A stretch of 64,000 nucleotides of DNA, from contig NZ_JAIYCP010000003.1 in NCBI RefSeq assembly GCF_027487935.1, forward strand, positions 1 to 64,000, given 5' to 3'. Source of the stretch: Brevundimonas sp. (GTDB lineage Bacteria; Pseudomonadota; Alphaproteobacteria; Caulobacterales; Caulobacteraceae). The notes under the pieces are model-generated. The model saw nothing but the letters and a program-made list of their open reading frames with translations, ran no database searches and was not told the origin of the DNA. The position numbers were made by a program, and so were the translations under genes. Shown here piece after piece: positions 23,262 through 33,910 of the stretch (position 1 is its first letter; each line of letters starts with the position of its first letter).

Positions 23262-26228
23262 TTAGAAGTTGGCGGTGACACCGACGAAGAAGTAACGGCC
23301 CAGCGAGTCATAGACCTGCGGGTAGGTGTTACCGTTGCCGGTCGTGCCCACGCTGTAGGACAGCTGCGGGTCGTTATCCAGCACGTTGTTGACACCGGCG
23401 CGGAGGGTGACGGTATCCATCACCTGCCAGGTTGCCGCCAGGTCGAGGTAGTTTTCCGCATCGAAGTAGCGATCGAGGCGGGTGCCACCGTTGTTCAGCG
23501 AGCCATTGGTGGCGCTCAGGACGGCGAGTTCAACTTCGCCGTAGTGACGCCAGGTCGCCGACACGTCCATGTCCCACGGGGTGAGCCAGGTGGCACGGGC
23601 GCGGTGACGGTACTCGGGGTTCGGCGTGCCGCACTGGTTCGCGAAGAAGCCGGCGCAGTCATAGACCGAAGACACGGTGCCCAGGCCCGTATCCGTGATG
23701 AGCTCGTTCAGCAGGGTGCCCACGAAGGACAGCTGCATCGAGCCCAGGTTGGCAACGCCCAGGTCTTCCCAATCGAAGGCATAGTTGGCGTTGAAGTCGA
23801 GGCCCGAGGTCGCGAGACCACCGATGTTGTTGTTCAGGTCCTGAACCACACCGGTGCCGACCCAGAGCTGGCCACCCGCGTTACGGGTGATCCGGCCGCA
23901 GGCCGCGGCGTCGTTCTGGCCGTAGCAGAGGTCCAGGGTGTTCAGCGCACCGACCGACGAGACCAGGCCGTCGACCTGGATATCGAAATAGTCGACCGAC
24001 AGGTTGAAGCCCGGAACGAAGCTGGGCGTCCAGACCACACCATAGGTGTAGGTGTCGGCTTCTTCGGGGTTCAGGTTCGGGTTACCGCCGGTCAGCTGGT
24101 TGTACTGGCCGGCCGGGCTGTCGAGGGCACCGCTGGTCGACTGGGCCGAGGTGACCTGGTGACGGGCCGTACCGACGCAGTTCGCCGCAACGGCACCGGT
24201 GGTGGCGTCGCAGGGGTCGCGATCGGCGTCGAACAGACCGAAGCCCTGGGCTGCGAACAGCTCGATGACGTTCGGAGCCCGCACAGCGCGCGAGTAGCTG
24301 GCGCGGAAGCGGATGTCCTCGATCGGGGCGTAGTCAGCGCCGATCTTGTAGGTGTCGGTGCCGAGGTTTTCGTACTCCGAACGACGGTAGGCGGCGTCGA
24401 TCGAGGCCGAATAGGCCCAGGCTTGACCATCGGCCAGCGGGATCTGGATTTCACCGAACACTTCGGAGACGTCCGCATCACCGGTCACACCGATCGTCGG
24501 GCCACCCTGACCGGCGCCGTCGCCGGTGGCGAAGGCGGTGTCGGTCGTGGAGCCGAGGTAGTCACGGCGATATTCGGCACCGAACGCCACCTGAATGGTG
24601 TTCGAGGAGGTCGGCAGGGACCAGCCCGTGTCACCCGTGACGGCAGCGGTGACAACCTGTTGGGTCGTTTCACCGGTCTGGATCAGCGGGATCTGCAGGT
24701 AGTTCAGCGCGGCCTGGGTCACGCCACCCGAGATGAAGATGTCGTAGGGCACGCATGCCGGGTCCGTGCCGTTGACAACCGAACGGCAGGTCGGGACGCC
24801 GCCGACGCTGACGACGTCAAGGGCGCGGCCAAGGCGGGTGGTCGAGAAGTCGTTCAGATAGACCCGCGACATGTTCACCCGCGAGAACTGGGCGGCCACG
24901 TCGTAGTTCCAGCCCTCGGTGAGCTCGCCACGGATGCCGACAACACCGCGGTAGGATTCATAGCCGAGCGTGTCCTGACGACCGCCGCCTTCGACGTTCC
25001 GGCGACCGACATACAGGGTCCGGCGGTTGCCGGCCGTCACGTCAGCTGCCGTACAGCCGATGGTCGTGCGCTGCTGGGCGCCGAGCAGGGGGTTGTCGCA
25101 GTTGATGTCGGGGGTGCTGAAGAAGTTGCCCGACGGGGCGATCTGGGCGACCGACTTGTAGTCCGAGAACATCAGCTGGGCGAAGACTTCCGCCTTGTCG
25201 CTGACCTCATAGCGACCGAAGGCGCCCATGGTGTAGCGCTCGTCCGGACGCTGATAGTAGTTCAGCGGGCCGAAGTTGTAGTTGCCGGTGTTGGAGTCGA
25301 ACGGAACGAAGGTCCGGCCGGTGCCCAGGGTCGAGTTGAAGGTCGAGAAGTTGGTGAAACGGCCGGGGAAGGAGGTGCCCGAACCGCCGCAGGAGTAGGT
25401 CGCCGGGCCCGTAGCCGCGTTCGGCGCGCCGATGGAGCAGGTCGAATAGTCGCGGTCGCCCTGCAGGATCGGGTTGTTGTTGCGATAGCCGGCATAGGCC
25501 ATCAGGTTGCCCTTGCCGTCGGGGGCCGTGACACCGAGGGTCACGTTCAGCGAGCGGCTCTCACCGTCGGAGACGTTGTCGGCCGGCAGGCGGAACTGGG
25601 CGGCGTTCGTCAGGCCACGACGCGTGATTTCAGCGCGCAGGTTGCCGACGCCGTCATAGTCGTTGTTGTGCTGGTAGAAGCCGTACTGGGCGTCGACCTG
25701 CAGGCCTTCGAAGTCCTTCTTCATGATGAAGTTGACGACGCCGGCGACAGCGTCCGAACCGTAGACGGCGGAGGCGCCGCCGGTCAGGACTTCAACGCGC
25801 TCGACCAGCTGTTCCGGAATCTGGTTCAGGTCGGCCGCGTCGTCGTTCGGCGAGCCGTAGCCCATACGACGACCGTCGATCAGCACCAGGGTGCGCGACG
25901 AGCCGAGGTTACGCAGCGACACCGTGGCCGTGCCCGACGAACCGTTCGAAACGGTCGAGTTCTGGGCGGCGAAGGCTTGCGGCAGTTGCGAGATCAGGTC
26001 CTCGACCCGGGTCACGCCCGCCACGTCGATGTCCTCGCCCGTGACCTGGGTCACCGGGCTGGTCGTGACCAGGTTGGCCTGCGGGATGCGCGAACCGGTG
26101 ACGACGACGTCGTCGAGGTCCTGCGCCGGCGCTTCCTGGGCCATGGCGGGAGCCGCGAAGGCGAGAGCGGCGAAACCGCCGATCATGGTCGTCGTCAGCA
26201 GCCTGTTGCGGGTTTTTTGGGTTCTCAA
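23262..26228 (-). CDS. TonB-dependent outer-membrane receptor
   Basis: This is a 988-residue protein with a signal peptide (about 1-30, ending APAMAQ), a TonB-box-like DLDDVVVTGSRI, a plug domain (about 45-160; SSRTLVLIDGRRM and GGASAVYGSDAVAGVVNFI are classic plug motifs) and a long beta-barrel ending in the C-terminal aromatic VGVTANF. It imports an unknown substrate by TonB energy. Caulobacterales carry many such receptors for plant or dissolved organic matter; no neighbouring gene reveals the ligand. It is a monocistronic unit with its own terminator. Confidence 0.96.
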   Translation of the reverse strand: MRTQKTRNRLLTTTMIGGFAALAFAAPAMAQEAPAQDLDDVVVTGSRIPQANLVTTSPVTQVTGEDIDVAGVTRVEDLISQLPQAFAAQNSTVSNGSSGTATVSLRNLGSSRTLVLIDGRRMGYGSPNDDAADLNQIPEQLVERVEVLTGGASAVYGSDAVAGVVNFIMKKDFEGLQVDAQYGFYQHNNDYDGVGNLRAEITRRGLTNAAQFRLPADNVSDGESRSLNVTLGVTAPDGKGNLMAYAGYRNNNPILQGDRDYSTCSIGAPNAATGPATYSCGGSGTSFPGRFTNFSTFNSTLGTGRTFVPFDSNTGNYNFGPLNYYQRPDERYTMGAFGRYEVSDKAEVFAQLMFSDYKSVAQIAPSGNFFSTPDINCDNPLLGAQQRTTIGCTAADVTAGNRRTLYVGRRNVEGGGRQDTLGYESYRGVVGIRGELTEGWNYDVAAQFSRVNMSRVYLNDFSTTRLGRALDVVSVGGVPTCRSVVNGTDPACVPYDIFISGGVTQAALNYLQIPLIQTGETTQQVVTAAVTGDTGWSLPTSSNTIQVAFGAEYRRDYLGSTTDTAFATGDGAGQGGPTIGVTGDADVSEVFGEIQIPLADGQAWAYSASIDAAYRRSEYENLGTDTYKIGADYAPIEDIRFRASYSRAVRAPNVIELFAAQGFGLFDADRDPCDATTGAVAANCVGTARHQVTSAQSTSGALDSPAGQYNQLTGGNPNLNPEEADTYTYGVVWTPSFVPGFNLSVDYFDIQVDGLVSSVGALNTLDLCYGQNDAAACGRITRNAGGQLWVGTGVVQDLNNNIGGLATSGLDFNANYAFDWEDLGVANLGSMQLSFVGTLLNELITDTGLGTVSSVYDCAGFFANQCGTPNPEYRHRARATWLTPWDMDVSATWRHYGEVELAVLSATNGSLNNGGTRLDRYFDAENYLDLAATWQVMDTVTLRAGVNNVLDNDPQLSYSVGTTGNGNTYPQVYDSLGRYFFVGVTANF

Positions 26229-26520
26229 GGTCGTCTCCTGATGTTCGACGCGGTCTGAAGAGCGACGCGTCGCGGACTTAGAAATGGAATATTCCCTTCC
26301 CCCCGCGGACGGAATCCGACCGCAGTTGCGGAATGGTATGCTCCGCCAGCCGTTAATCGCCAGCCAAATTACCTCAGTGTAACGATGTCGCAGCGGGACT
26401 GTCGTATTTAAGCCACGATACGGACACCGGGGCGGTTGCGGGTTCGGGAGGTTGACCGTCGGGGCGTCTTGTCCGACTGAAGTCCCTCAAGCCCAGGCGG
26501 TCTTTTTCGAGGTTGATCCG
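26229..26520. other. Divergent intergenic region before the receptor gene
   Basis: This 292-bp region separates the receptor start from the next plus-strand gene and must contain promoters for both. It is AT-richer than its surroundings around 26330-26420. I could not fix a promoter, operator or riboswitch with confidence. Confidence 0.5.
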
Positions 26521-27036
26521 ATGTCACTGATTTCCGGTCTGGCTGCGCTTGCAGCCGCTTCAACCCTCTCGGCCCAGGCGACACCGCCGCAGGAGCGCCC
26601 GGAAACCCTCGCGCGACTGATGGCCTGCCGCGGAATCACCGAGAATGCCGCGCGGCTGGCCTGTTTCGACACCGCGGCCGGAGCGTTGGACTCGGCCGAA
26701 CGCCAGGGCGACCTGGTGGTGATCGACCGCGCCGGGGTCGCCGAGACCCGCCGACAGCTGTTCGGGTTTGAAATGCCGTCCCTGCCCCGGCTGTTCGGCC
26801 CCGAGGGTGCGGTCGAACTGGAGTCGATCGACTCGACCCTGCAGAGCGCCTCCTCCGTCGGGGAAGGCCGCTGGGTCTTCCGCCTCGCGGACGGCAGCGA
26901 ATGGCGGCAGATCGACTCAGAACGCGTCCGCTTCCGCAACAGCCCCGGACAGCCCGTCCGCGTCCGCAAGGGCGCGCTCAGCAGCTTCCTGTTGACGGTC
27001 GACGGCAGCCGGGCGGTCCGGGTGCGGCGGCAGTAG
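26521..27036 (+). CDS. Secreted protein of unknown function
   Basis: This is a 171-residue protein with a signal-peptide-like start (MSLISGLAALAAASTLSAQA) and a conserved-looking motif LMACRGITENAARLACFDTAAGAL (two cysteines spaced 11 apart). It then has a beta-rich C-terminal half ending in basic residues. The C...RLACFD pattern is common in periplasmic proteins of Caulobacterales and sphingomonads. Function unknown. The ATG at 26521 was chosen over one 23 codons upstream because it produces the signal peptide. The next gene starts two bases after its stop. Confidence 0.8.
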   Translation: MSLISGLAALAAASTLSAQATPPQERPETLARLMACRGITENAARLACFDTAAGALDSAERQGDLVVIDRAGVAETRRQLFGFEMPSLPRLFGPEGAVELESIDSTLQSASSVGEGRWVFRLADGSEWRQIDSERVRFRNSPGQPVRVRKGALSSFLLTVDGSRAVRVRRQ

Positions 27037-27038
27037 CC

Positions 27039-27437
27039 ATGACCCTTCACCCCCTGTCTCCGACTGTCTCGGTCGCGCCCCAGCTTGCTCCGGATGCCAT
27101 GCCGGCGCTGGCCGCGGCCGGATTCGGCCGGATCATCAGCAATCGCCCGGACGGTGAGGACCCCGGCCAGCCCGCGGCTGCGGTGATGGCGGCGGCGGCC
27201 CGGGACGCCGGTCTGGACTTCGCCTCGATCCCGGTTTCCGGCCTGCCCGGACCCGATCAGGTCGCGGCGGTGGCCGCCTTGCTGGCCGACGACGTGCCGA
27301 CGGTGATGTTCTGCCGGTCCGGCATGCGTTCGGCTTCGGCCTGGGCGATGTCAGAGCGCCTCAAGGGGGGGGCTGCAGACGAATTGCGTTCGGCGGCCGC
27401 AGCCGCGGGCTACGACCTCAGCCGGGTTCCGCTCTAG
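27039..27437 (+). CDS. TIGR01244/DUF442 sulfurtransferase-phosphatase-like protein
   Basis: This 132-residue protein of the Blh-type DUF442 family has the cysteine phosphatase-like P-loop MFCRSGMRSA (CX5R) near residue 93 and the N-terminal RIISNRPDGEDPGQP typical of these proteins. Related domains are fused to metallo-beta-lactamase sulfur dioxygenases (Blh), acting in sulfide stress. Here the domain stands alone, but an MBL-fold gene lies a little further along the same strand. It begins two bases after the upstream gene. Confidence 0.85.
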   Translation: MTLHPLSPTVSVAPQLAPDAMPALAAAGFGRIISNRPDGEDPGQPAAAVMAAAARDAGLDFASIPVSGLPGPDQVAAVAALLADDVPTVMFCRSGMRSASAWAMSERLKGGAADELRSAAAAAGYDLSRVPL

Positions 27438-27458
27438 AGACCGGGCAACAGGGCTGGG

Positions 27459-27605
27459 CTAGCGCAGGACGGCCACGCGCGCCGCATACGGAACCGGTTC
27501 CGGCGTGCAGGACGCCACAGCGAGTTGCATCGCCATGAGACACAGGAGGGTGGCCGCGATGGTCTGGAGCCGATTTGAGACAGCCAGGGCGATGGAAACA
27601 GCCAC
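27459..27605 (-). CDS. Possible small membrane or lipoprotein-like protein
   Basis: This is a 48-codon frame in an otherwise empty gap, starting GTG with GGAG eight bases upstream. Its sequence is a hydrophobic N-terminal helix (TIAATLLCLMAMQLAVA) followed by SCTPEPVPY, resembling a small exported peptide or entericidin-like lipoprotein without a strict lipobox. The third codon positions are mostly G/C, as in its neighbours. It was found by reading the gap; no homology is claimed. Confidence 0.4.
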   Translation of the reverse strand: MAVSIALAVSNRLQTIAATLLCLMAMQLAVASCTPEPVPYAARVAVLR

Positions 27606-27662
27606 TTTGGGCACTCCGCAGAAGGTTTGCAGGGTCCGGACGCAAGGGACGGGCCGCCCCCG

Positions 27663-28562
27663 ATGATCCCGTTCGTGCCCATGCCGGCCTTCGAATACGG
27701 GCAGACGGAGGTCGTCTCACCGCTGATCCGCCGGGTGATCGCCAACAATCCCGGACCCTTCACCTTCACGGGCACGGGGACCTATATCGTGGGTCGTGCC
27801 GGGGCCGGGGCGGGCGTGGCGGTGATCGACCCGGGTCCGCTGGATGAGGCCCATCTGGCGGCCCTGCTCCACGCGGTCGAAGGCCAGTCAGTCAGCCATG
27901 TGCTGGTGACCCACACCCATCGGGACCACGCCCCCCTCGCCCGTCCCTTTGCCGCCGCCGTCGGCGCGCCGATCCTGGCCGCGCCCCCCGCGCGGACCGT
28001 CCATGTCGCGGCGTCGCTGGACGAGGAGGATGACGAGACCTTTCAGCCCGACATCTTTCTGACCGGCGGCGAACGTCTGGTGGGCGACGGCTGGACGATC
28101 GAGGCCATGGCCACGCCCGGCCACGCCTCCAATCACCTGGCCTTCATCCTGGCCGAGGAAAATGCCCTGTTCAGCGGCGACCATGTGATGGGCTGGTCCA
28201 CGACCGTCGTGGCCCCGCCCGACGGCGACATGGCCGCCTATATGGCCAGCCTGGAGGCGGTCATCGCCCGCGACTTCGAGACCCTCTGGCCGACGCACGG
28301 CGCGCCGATCACGGAACCCGGGCCGTTTCTCGCCGCCTACCGGGCACACCGTCTGGGCCGCGAGGCGCAGGTCCTGGCCCGGCTGGCGGCCGGGGACCGG
28401 CGGATCGCCGACATGGTTCCGGTCCTCTATGCGGCGGTGGATTCACGGCTGTGGCCGGCGGCCAGCCTGTCGGTCTGGGCGCATCTGATCGCGCTGGAAC
28501 GAGCCGGGATCGCCCGGGCAACGCCGAAGCCGAGCCTGGATGCCGACTGGGCCCTGGCCTGA
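27663..28562 (+). CDS. MBL-fold metallo-hydrolase, LACTB2-like
   Basis: This is a 299-residue metallo-beta-lactamase-fold enzyme. It has the metal-binding motif THTHRDHAP near residue 88, then TPGHASNH, the SGDHVMG aspartate and a final THG histidine (LWPTHGAPI). A winged-helix-like C-terminal domain (about 235-299) follows, as in the LACTB2/RNase-like group. The exact substrate (thioester, RNA or lactone) is unknown. The ATG at 27663 was chosen because the upstream TTG has no usable ribosome binding site. It converges on the DUF1499 gene. Confidence 0.87.
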   Translation: MIPFVPMPAFEYGQTEVVSPLIRRVIANNPGPFTFTGTGTYIVGRAGAGAGVAVIDPGPLDEAHLAALLHAVEGQSVSHVLVTHTHRDHAPLARPFAAAVGAPILAAPPARTVHVAASLDEEDDETFQPDIFLTGGERLVGDGWTIEAMATPGHASNHLAFILAEENALFSGDHVMGWSTTVVAPPDGDMAAYMASLEAVIARDFETLWPTHGAPITEPGPFLAAYRAHRLGREAQVLARLAAGDRRIADMVPVLYAAVDSRLWPAASLSVWAHLIALERAGIARATPKPSLDADWALA

Positions 28563-28565
28563 GCC

Positions 28566-29255
28566 TCAGCCTGCCGCGCGCAGGGTTTCGCTGATCGCCG
28601 TCGCCATTCGGCAGGCCTCGCCGCCGTGGGGCCGGTGGTCGCGGGCGGCCACGCGAATGTCGGTGCGTCCGGGGCGGATGCGGATCACGGCGTCGTGGTC
28701 GAAGCCGAACCAGAAGCCTTCCCGGCTGCCGTCAGCCCGACCCACACCGGCGCCGCGCAGGGTGAAGCCGGCCTGTTCAAGCGCATAGATGGCCGCCGTC
28801 GGCGCGATCTGGCGCATCACCGGCAGGGCACCGGGGCATGCCTCCGGGCCCACAGCCGGACCGGGCCCCTGCCCGCCCCGCTCCTCGCCGAGGTCGCCAA
28901 AGCCCGGAACCTCGGCCAGGTCGGTGCTGATATTCTCGACCGGGCCGGCCGCCAGACGGGCCTTCTGCCAGACGAAGCCGCCGACGGTCGCGCCGGCGAC
29001 GAGGACGGCGGCGAGCGCCGTCAGGCCCGATCTGCGGATATTCCCGAGCGCCAGGACCAGGGCACCGAGGGCTGCGGCGGCCCCCGCCAGGGACAGATAC
29101 CAGGCCGCCTTCAGCGTCAGCAGGTCATAGCCGATCCCGACCGGCCAGGCCCCGAGCCGCGTCCCGAGGGCTGCGACCAGCACGAGAACCGGCGCAGCGA
29201 CGGTCAGCGCCGCCAGCGCCTGGACCCGACCGGCTCCGGGCGTGCGGCGTGCCAT
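28566..29255 (-). CDS. DUF1499 membrane protein
   Basis: This is a 229-residue protein with three N-terminal membrane segments (about 12-32, 48-70, 77-97) and a periplasmic or cytoplasmic DUF1499 domain (about 105-229, ending in DIRVAARDHRPHGGEACR). Function unknown. It starts four bases after the acyl-CoA ligase stop, so it is the second gene of that operon. A loop rich in Gly and Pro (about 118-135) interrupts the usual domain. Confidence 0.85.
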   Translation of the reverse strand: MARRTPGAGRVQALAALTVAAPVLVLVAALGTRLGAWPVGIGYDLLTLKAAWYLSLAGAAAALGALVLALGNIRRSGLTALAAVLVAGATVGGFVWQKARLAAGPVENISTDLAEVPGFGDLGEERGGQGPGPAVGPEACPGALPVMRQIAPTAAIYALEQAGFTLRGAGVGRADGSREGFWFGFDHDAVIRIRPGRTDIRVAARDHRPHGGEACRMATAISETLRAAG

Positions 29256-29259
29256 CGCC

Positions 29260-30894
<1,635 letters not shown>

Positions 30895-31039
30895 CGCTAT
30901 CCCTCAAGCCTGCACCTGCTTTGCGAGGCGCTTGGTGCTTACGGTATCGGCGGGATGGACGATAAGCAACGTGACGTCAGGTCACCCCCCGCGTCCGAAG
31001 GACTTGGCGAAACCCGGCCCGCAGCCCTAGAAGCGGCGG

Positions 31040-31687
31040 ATGCCCATCCTTATCGCGATCACCGGCGGCTCGGGCTCCGGCAAGAGCACGCTCGCCGAAG
31101 CGCTCGTCTCGGCCCTCCCCGCCGGAACGGCGGTCCTGCTGCGTGAGGATTCCTACTATCGCGATGCGGCCAGCCTGCCTGACTTTGATGCTGCGACCTT
31201 CGACTTCGACGATGTGACCGCGCGCGACCACGCATTGATGATCCGCGACCTGACCGAGCTGAAGGCCGGGCGGGACATTGTGGCCCCGATCTATTCCTTC
31301 ATCCACCACGGACGGGAGCCGGGCGGAGAAGCGGTGCGGGCCGCTGGGGTGGTCATCATCGAAGGCACCCATTTGCTGTGCAACCCGGAACTGGTCGCCC
31401 TGTTCGACATCCGGGTGTTTGTGGACACGCCGGCCGATATCCGCTTCATCCGCCGCCTGCTGCGCGACCAGACCGAGCGCGGCCGCACGCCGGAGTCCGT
31501 GATCGCGCAATACCTGACGACCGTGCGCCCGGGCCACGAGCGGCTGACCGAGCCGTCCCGGGTGAACGCCGACTTCATCGTCGCCGATGCAACGGCTGCC
31601 GTGCGGCTGGAGGACCCGCAGGCCGTGGTCCGGCTGGCCGCCCCCGTGCTGGCCCACCCCCTGCTCTCGCCGCTCATCAGGGCTTGA
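31040..31687 (+). CDS. Uridine kinase / phosphoribulokinase-family protein
   Basis: This is a 215-residue P-loop kinase with Walker A GGSGSGKST at residues 9-17, the DSYY motif near 42 and the IIEGTHLL strand near 109, as in uridine kinase. It probably phosphorylates uridine/cytidine (pyrimidine salvage). The C-terminal residues (after about 180) are less conserved. The start ATG has only a weak ribosome binding site. It is preceded by a 145-bp gap divergent from the acyl-CoA ligase gene. Confidence 0.9.
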   Translation: MPILIAITGGSGSGKSTLAEALVSALPAGTAVLLREDSYYRDAASLPDFDAATFDFDDVTARDHALMIRDLTELKAGRDIVAPIYSFIHHGREPGGEAVRAAGVVIIEGTHLLCNPELVALFDIRVFVDTPADIRFIRRLLRDQTERGRTPESVIAQYLTTVRPGHERLTEPSRVNADFIVADATAAVRLEDPQAVVRLAAPVLAHPLLSPLIRA

Positions 31688-31771
31688 GTTCGCGGACCGG
31701 AGTCCGGCCCGCCCTTGACCCGCGGCGGGCTTACCCCCCAAGCTGTGGCGGTCTCGCGAGCGATCCATTCC

Positions 31772-32398
31772 ATGCAAGCACACGGCGTCTTACCCGCGCT
31801 TCCTCTCGACCCCAAACGCAAGGCGATCCTGCGACATGCCCGCAAGACCTTCGTCCGCGAGGGCTATGCGGCGACCCGGATCGAGCCGATCGCACGCGAA
31901 GCCGGGGTTTCCACGGCGACCCTCTATGCCCTGTTCGAGGGCAAGGCCCAGCTGTTCGCGGCGGTCATCCGCGACGCGGCCGAGGATTTTGCGCTGCAGA
32001 TGGCCCGGCTCGGGGCCATCGAGGGCGATGCCCGCCAGCAGCTGACCAGCTTCGCCGCAGCCTATGCCGAGTTCATGAGCGACCCCTTCGTCCGCTCTGT
32101 CTTCCGTCTCGTGATGGCCGAGCGCCCCCGCTTCCAGGATGTCGCCATCCGGTTCTTCGAGGACGGCCGGAAGGCATTCGGCGCGACCCTGATCACCATC
32201 CTGATCGCCCAATCGAAGGCGGGAGCCCTGAAACCGATTGACCACCCATCATGGGCCGCAGGCAATCTGATGGGGATGATCGAGCACCCGGTCTTCTTCG
32301 TGCCCCTGGTCACCGGTGACGAGGTCAAGGTCCGGCGCACGATTACGGAGATTGTGGAGGACGCCGTCGCCACCTTCCTCGCGCGCTACGGCACTTGA
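31772..32398 (+). CDS. TetR-family transcriptional regulator
   Basis: This is a 208-residue protein with an N-terminal TetR helix-turn-helix (RIEPIAREAGVSTATLYALF, residues about 38-57) and a C-terminal ligand/dimer domain of the AcrR/TetR_C type. The regulated genes are unknown; it lies downstream of the uridine kinase gene and converges on pdxH. The frame remains open 19 codons upstream (TTG), but the ATG at 31772 fits the family better. Confidence 0.9.
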   Translation: MQAHGVLPALPLDPKRKAILRHARKTFVREGYAATRIEPIAREAGVSTATLYALFEGKAQLFAAVIRDAAEDFALQMARLGAIEGDARQQLTSFAAAYAEFMSDPFVRSVFRLVMAERPRFQDVAIRFFEDGRKAFGATLITILIAQSKAGALKPIDHPSWAAGNLMGMIEHPVFFVPLVTGDEVKVRRTITEIVEDAVATFLARYGT

Positions 32399-32414
32399 CG
32401 GCCCGGGGGCCGGA

Positions 32415-33089
32415 TCAGGGCCAGAGACGCGTTTTCGTCCAGTCCGCGCCCGCGCGGTCGAACCTGAGCCGGTCGTGCAGGCGGAACGGCCGGTCGCGCC
32501 AGAATTCCACGCTGTCAGGCACGACGCGCCAGCCGGTCCAGTGCTCCGGCCGGGGCACGTCCTGACCGTCGAACCGGGCGGACTCGCGCGCCACGGCGGC
32601 TTCCAGTGCCGCCCTGCTGTCCAGCGGCCGCGACTGGTCCGAGGCCCAGGCCCCGAGCCGGCTCTCGCGGGCGCGGCTGGAGAAATAGGCGTCGGCCTCG
32701 GCGACAGTGACCGGTTCGACGGAGCCGCGCACCCGCACCTGACGCCTCAGCGACTTCCAGTGGAACAGCAGGGCCGCGCGGGGATGCACCGCCAGTTCCA
32801 GCCCCTTGGCGCTCTCGCGGTTGGAATAGAAGGTGAAACCGCCGGCATCGACGTCCTTGAGCAGCACCATCCGGCTGTCGGGCGTGCCCGCCGCATCCAC
32901 GGTCGACAGGGCCATGGCGTTGGGGTCGTTGGGCTCGGTACTTTTCGCGTCGCCCAGCCATTCTATAAACAGGCCGATCGGCTCGGCCCGGTCGAAGATG
33001 GTCTCGTCGCCATTGGCGGCCAGGGCGGCGGCATAGTGCTCCGCATATTCCTCGCGGGTCGGGCTGGGTGGGATCACGGATGCGGTCAT
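32415..33089 (-). CDS. pdxH: PdxH, pyridoxamine 5'-phosphate oxidase
   Basis: This is a 224-residue FMN-dependent oxidase that converts PNP/PMP into PLP. Conserved residues include [47 protein letters not shown], and the C-terminal [18 protein letters not shown] and HDRLRF. The frame is open 237 codons further upstream, but that part is antisense to the DnaJ-like gene and is not coding; the ATG at 33089 matches the family N-terminus. Confidence 0.96.
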   Translation of the reverse strand: MTASVIPPSPTREEYAEHYAAALAANGDETIFDRAEPIGLFIEWLGDAKSTEPNDPNAMALSTVDAAGTPDSRMVLLKDVDAGGFTFYSNRESAKGLELAVHPRAALLFHWKSLRRQVRVRGSVEPVTVAEADAYFSSRARESRLGAWASDQSRPLDSRAALEAAVARESARFDGQDVPRPEHWTGWRVVPDSVEFWRDRPFRLHDRLRFDRAGADWTKTRLWP

Positions 33090-33176
33090 GGATTGCAGAT
33101 AGACCCTCGCGGCCCCGCTGGGGAGAGGCTTCGCAGTTAACCCGGCCTTGACCATCCCGGGAGTCTTAGTGCGCGG

Positions 33177-33902
33177 ATGCGCGCACGATCGCACCCCGAA
33201 GTCGTCTCGACCCGCGAGGCCTATGCCCTGCTTGGCCTGACCGGCCCGGTGGAGGGCGAGGCGCTGACCGCCGCGTTCCGCATCGCCATCAAGGCGGCGC
33301 GGCCAGAGGCCGCAGGCGGAAGCGAGGCGCGGTTTCGCAAGACCATCGCCGCCTGGCGGCTGATCCAGCGGCAGGCCACGCCCCTGGCGCTGGCGGCTCC
33401 CGCGACGCCACCGCCGGCCGCGCCGGTGCTGGCCATCAGCCCGCTCGATGCATTGAACGGTGGCACCGCCGAGGTCCGGCTGGGCGGGCGGACCCTGCGC
33501 GTCCGGGTCCCCGCAGGTCTGCGCACCGCCGAGCATCTCCGGCTGAGGGCGGCGGGCGAGGATGGCACCGACCTGTATCTGCCGGTCCTGGTGCGCGGCG
33601 CCGATGGATTGAGCGCCATGGGCGATGACCTCTACATGACCTGCCCCGTTCCCCATCGCCTGCTGGCGGATGGCGGGCGGCTGGAGATCGAGACCCATGC
33701 CGGACTGCGCTCGGCCTGGCTGGTCGCCGGGCATCAGCCGCTGCGGCTCCGGCTCAAGGGGCTGGGCCTGCCGGCGCGTGGATCGCGTCCACAGGGCCAT
33801 CTGTTCGTGACGCTGGAGCCGTCCGAGGACGCGCCCTCGGCGGCAGAGGATCTGCTGATCCGCTTCACACGCCTGTGGACGCCGGACCGGCTGGCGGCTT
33901 AG
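33177..33902 (+). CDS. DnaJ-like protein with degenerate J domain
   Basis: This is a 241-residue protein. The first 65 residues resemble a J domain ([10 protein letters not shown] at the start, a helix and then [15 protein letters not shown]), but the HPD motif needed to stimulate DnaK is replaced by ARPEA. Residues about 85-240 match the DnaJ C-terminal substrate-binding domain ([28 protein letters not shown] and later [11 protein letters not shown]). There is no Gly/Phe region or zinc finger. It ends nine bases before aroC and is probably cotranscribed. Confidence 0.8.
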   Translation: MRARSHPEVVSTREAYALLGLTGPVEGEALTAAFRIAIKAARPEAAGGSEARFRKTIAAWRLIQRQATPLALAAPATPPPAAPVLAISPLDALNGGTAEVRLGGRTLRVRVPAGLRTAEHLRLRAAGEDGTDLYLPVLVRGADGLSAMGDDLYMTCPVPHRLLADGGRLEIETHAGLRSAWLVAGHQPLRLRLKGLGLPARGSRPQGHLFVTLEPSEDAPSAAEDLLIRFTRLWTPDRLAA

Positions 33903-33910
33903 GTCGTCGC

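Noticed and set aside
33090..33800. A long N-terminal extension of PdxH
   Set aside because: The extension is antisense to the DnaJ-like gene and does not resemble any pdxH start; the ATG at 33089 matches the family.
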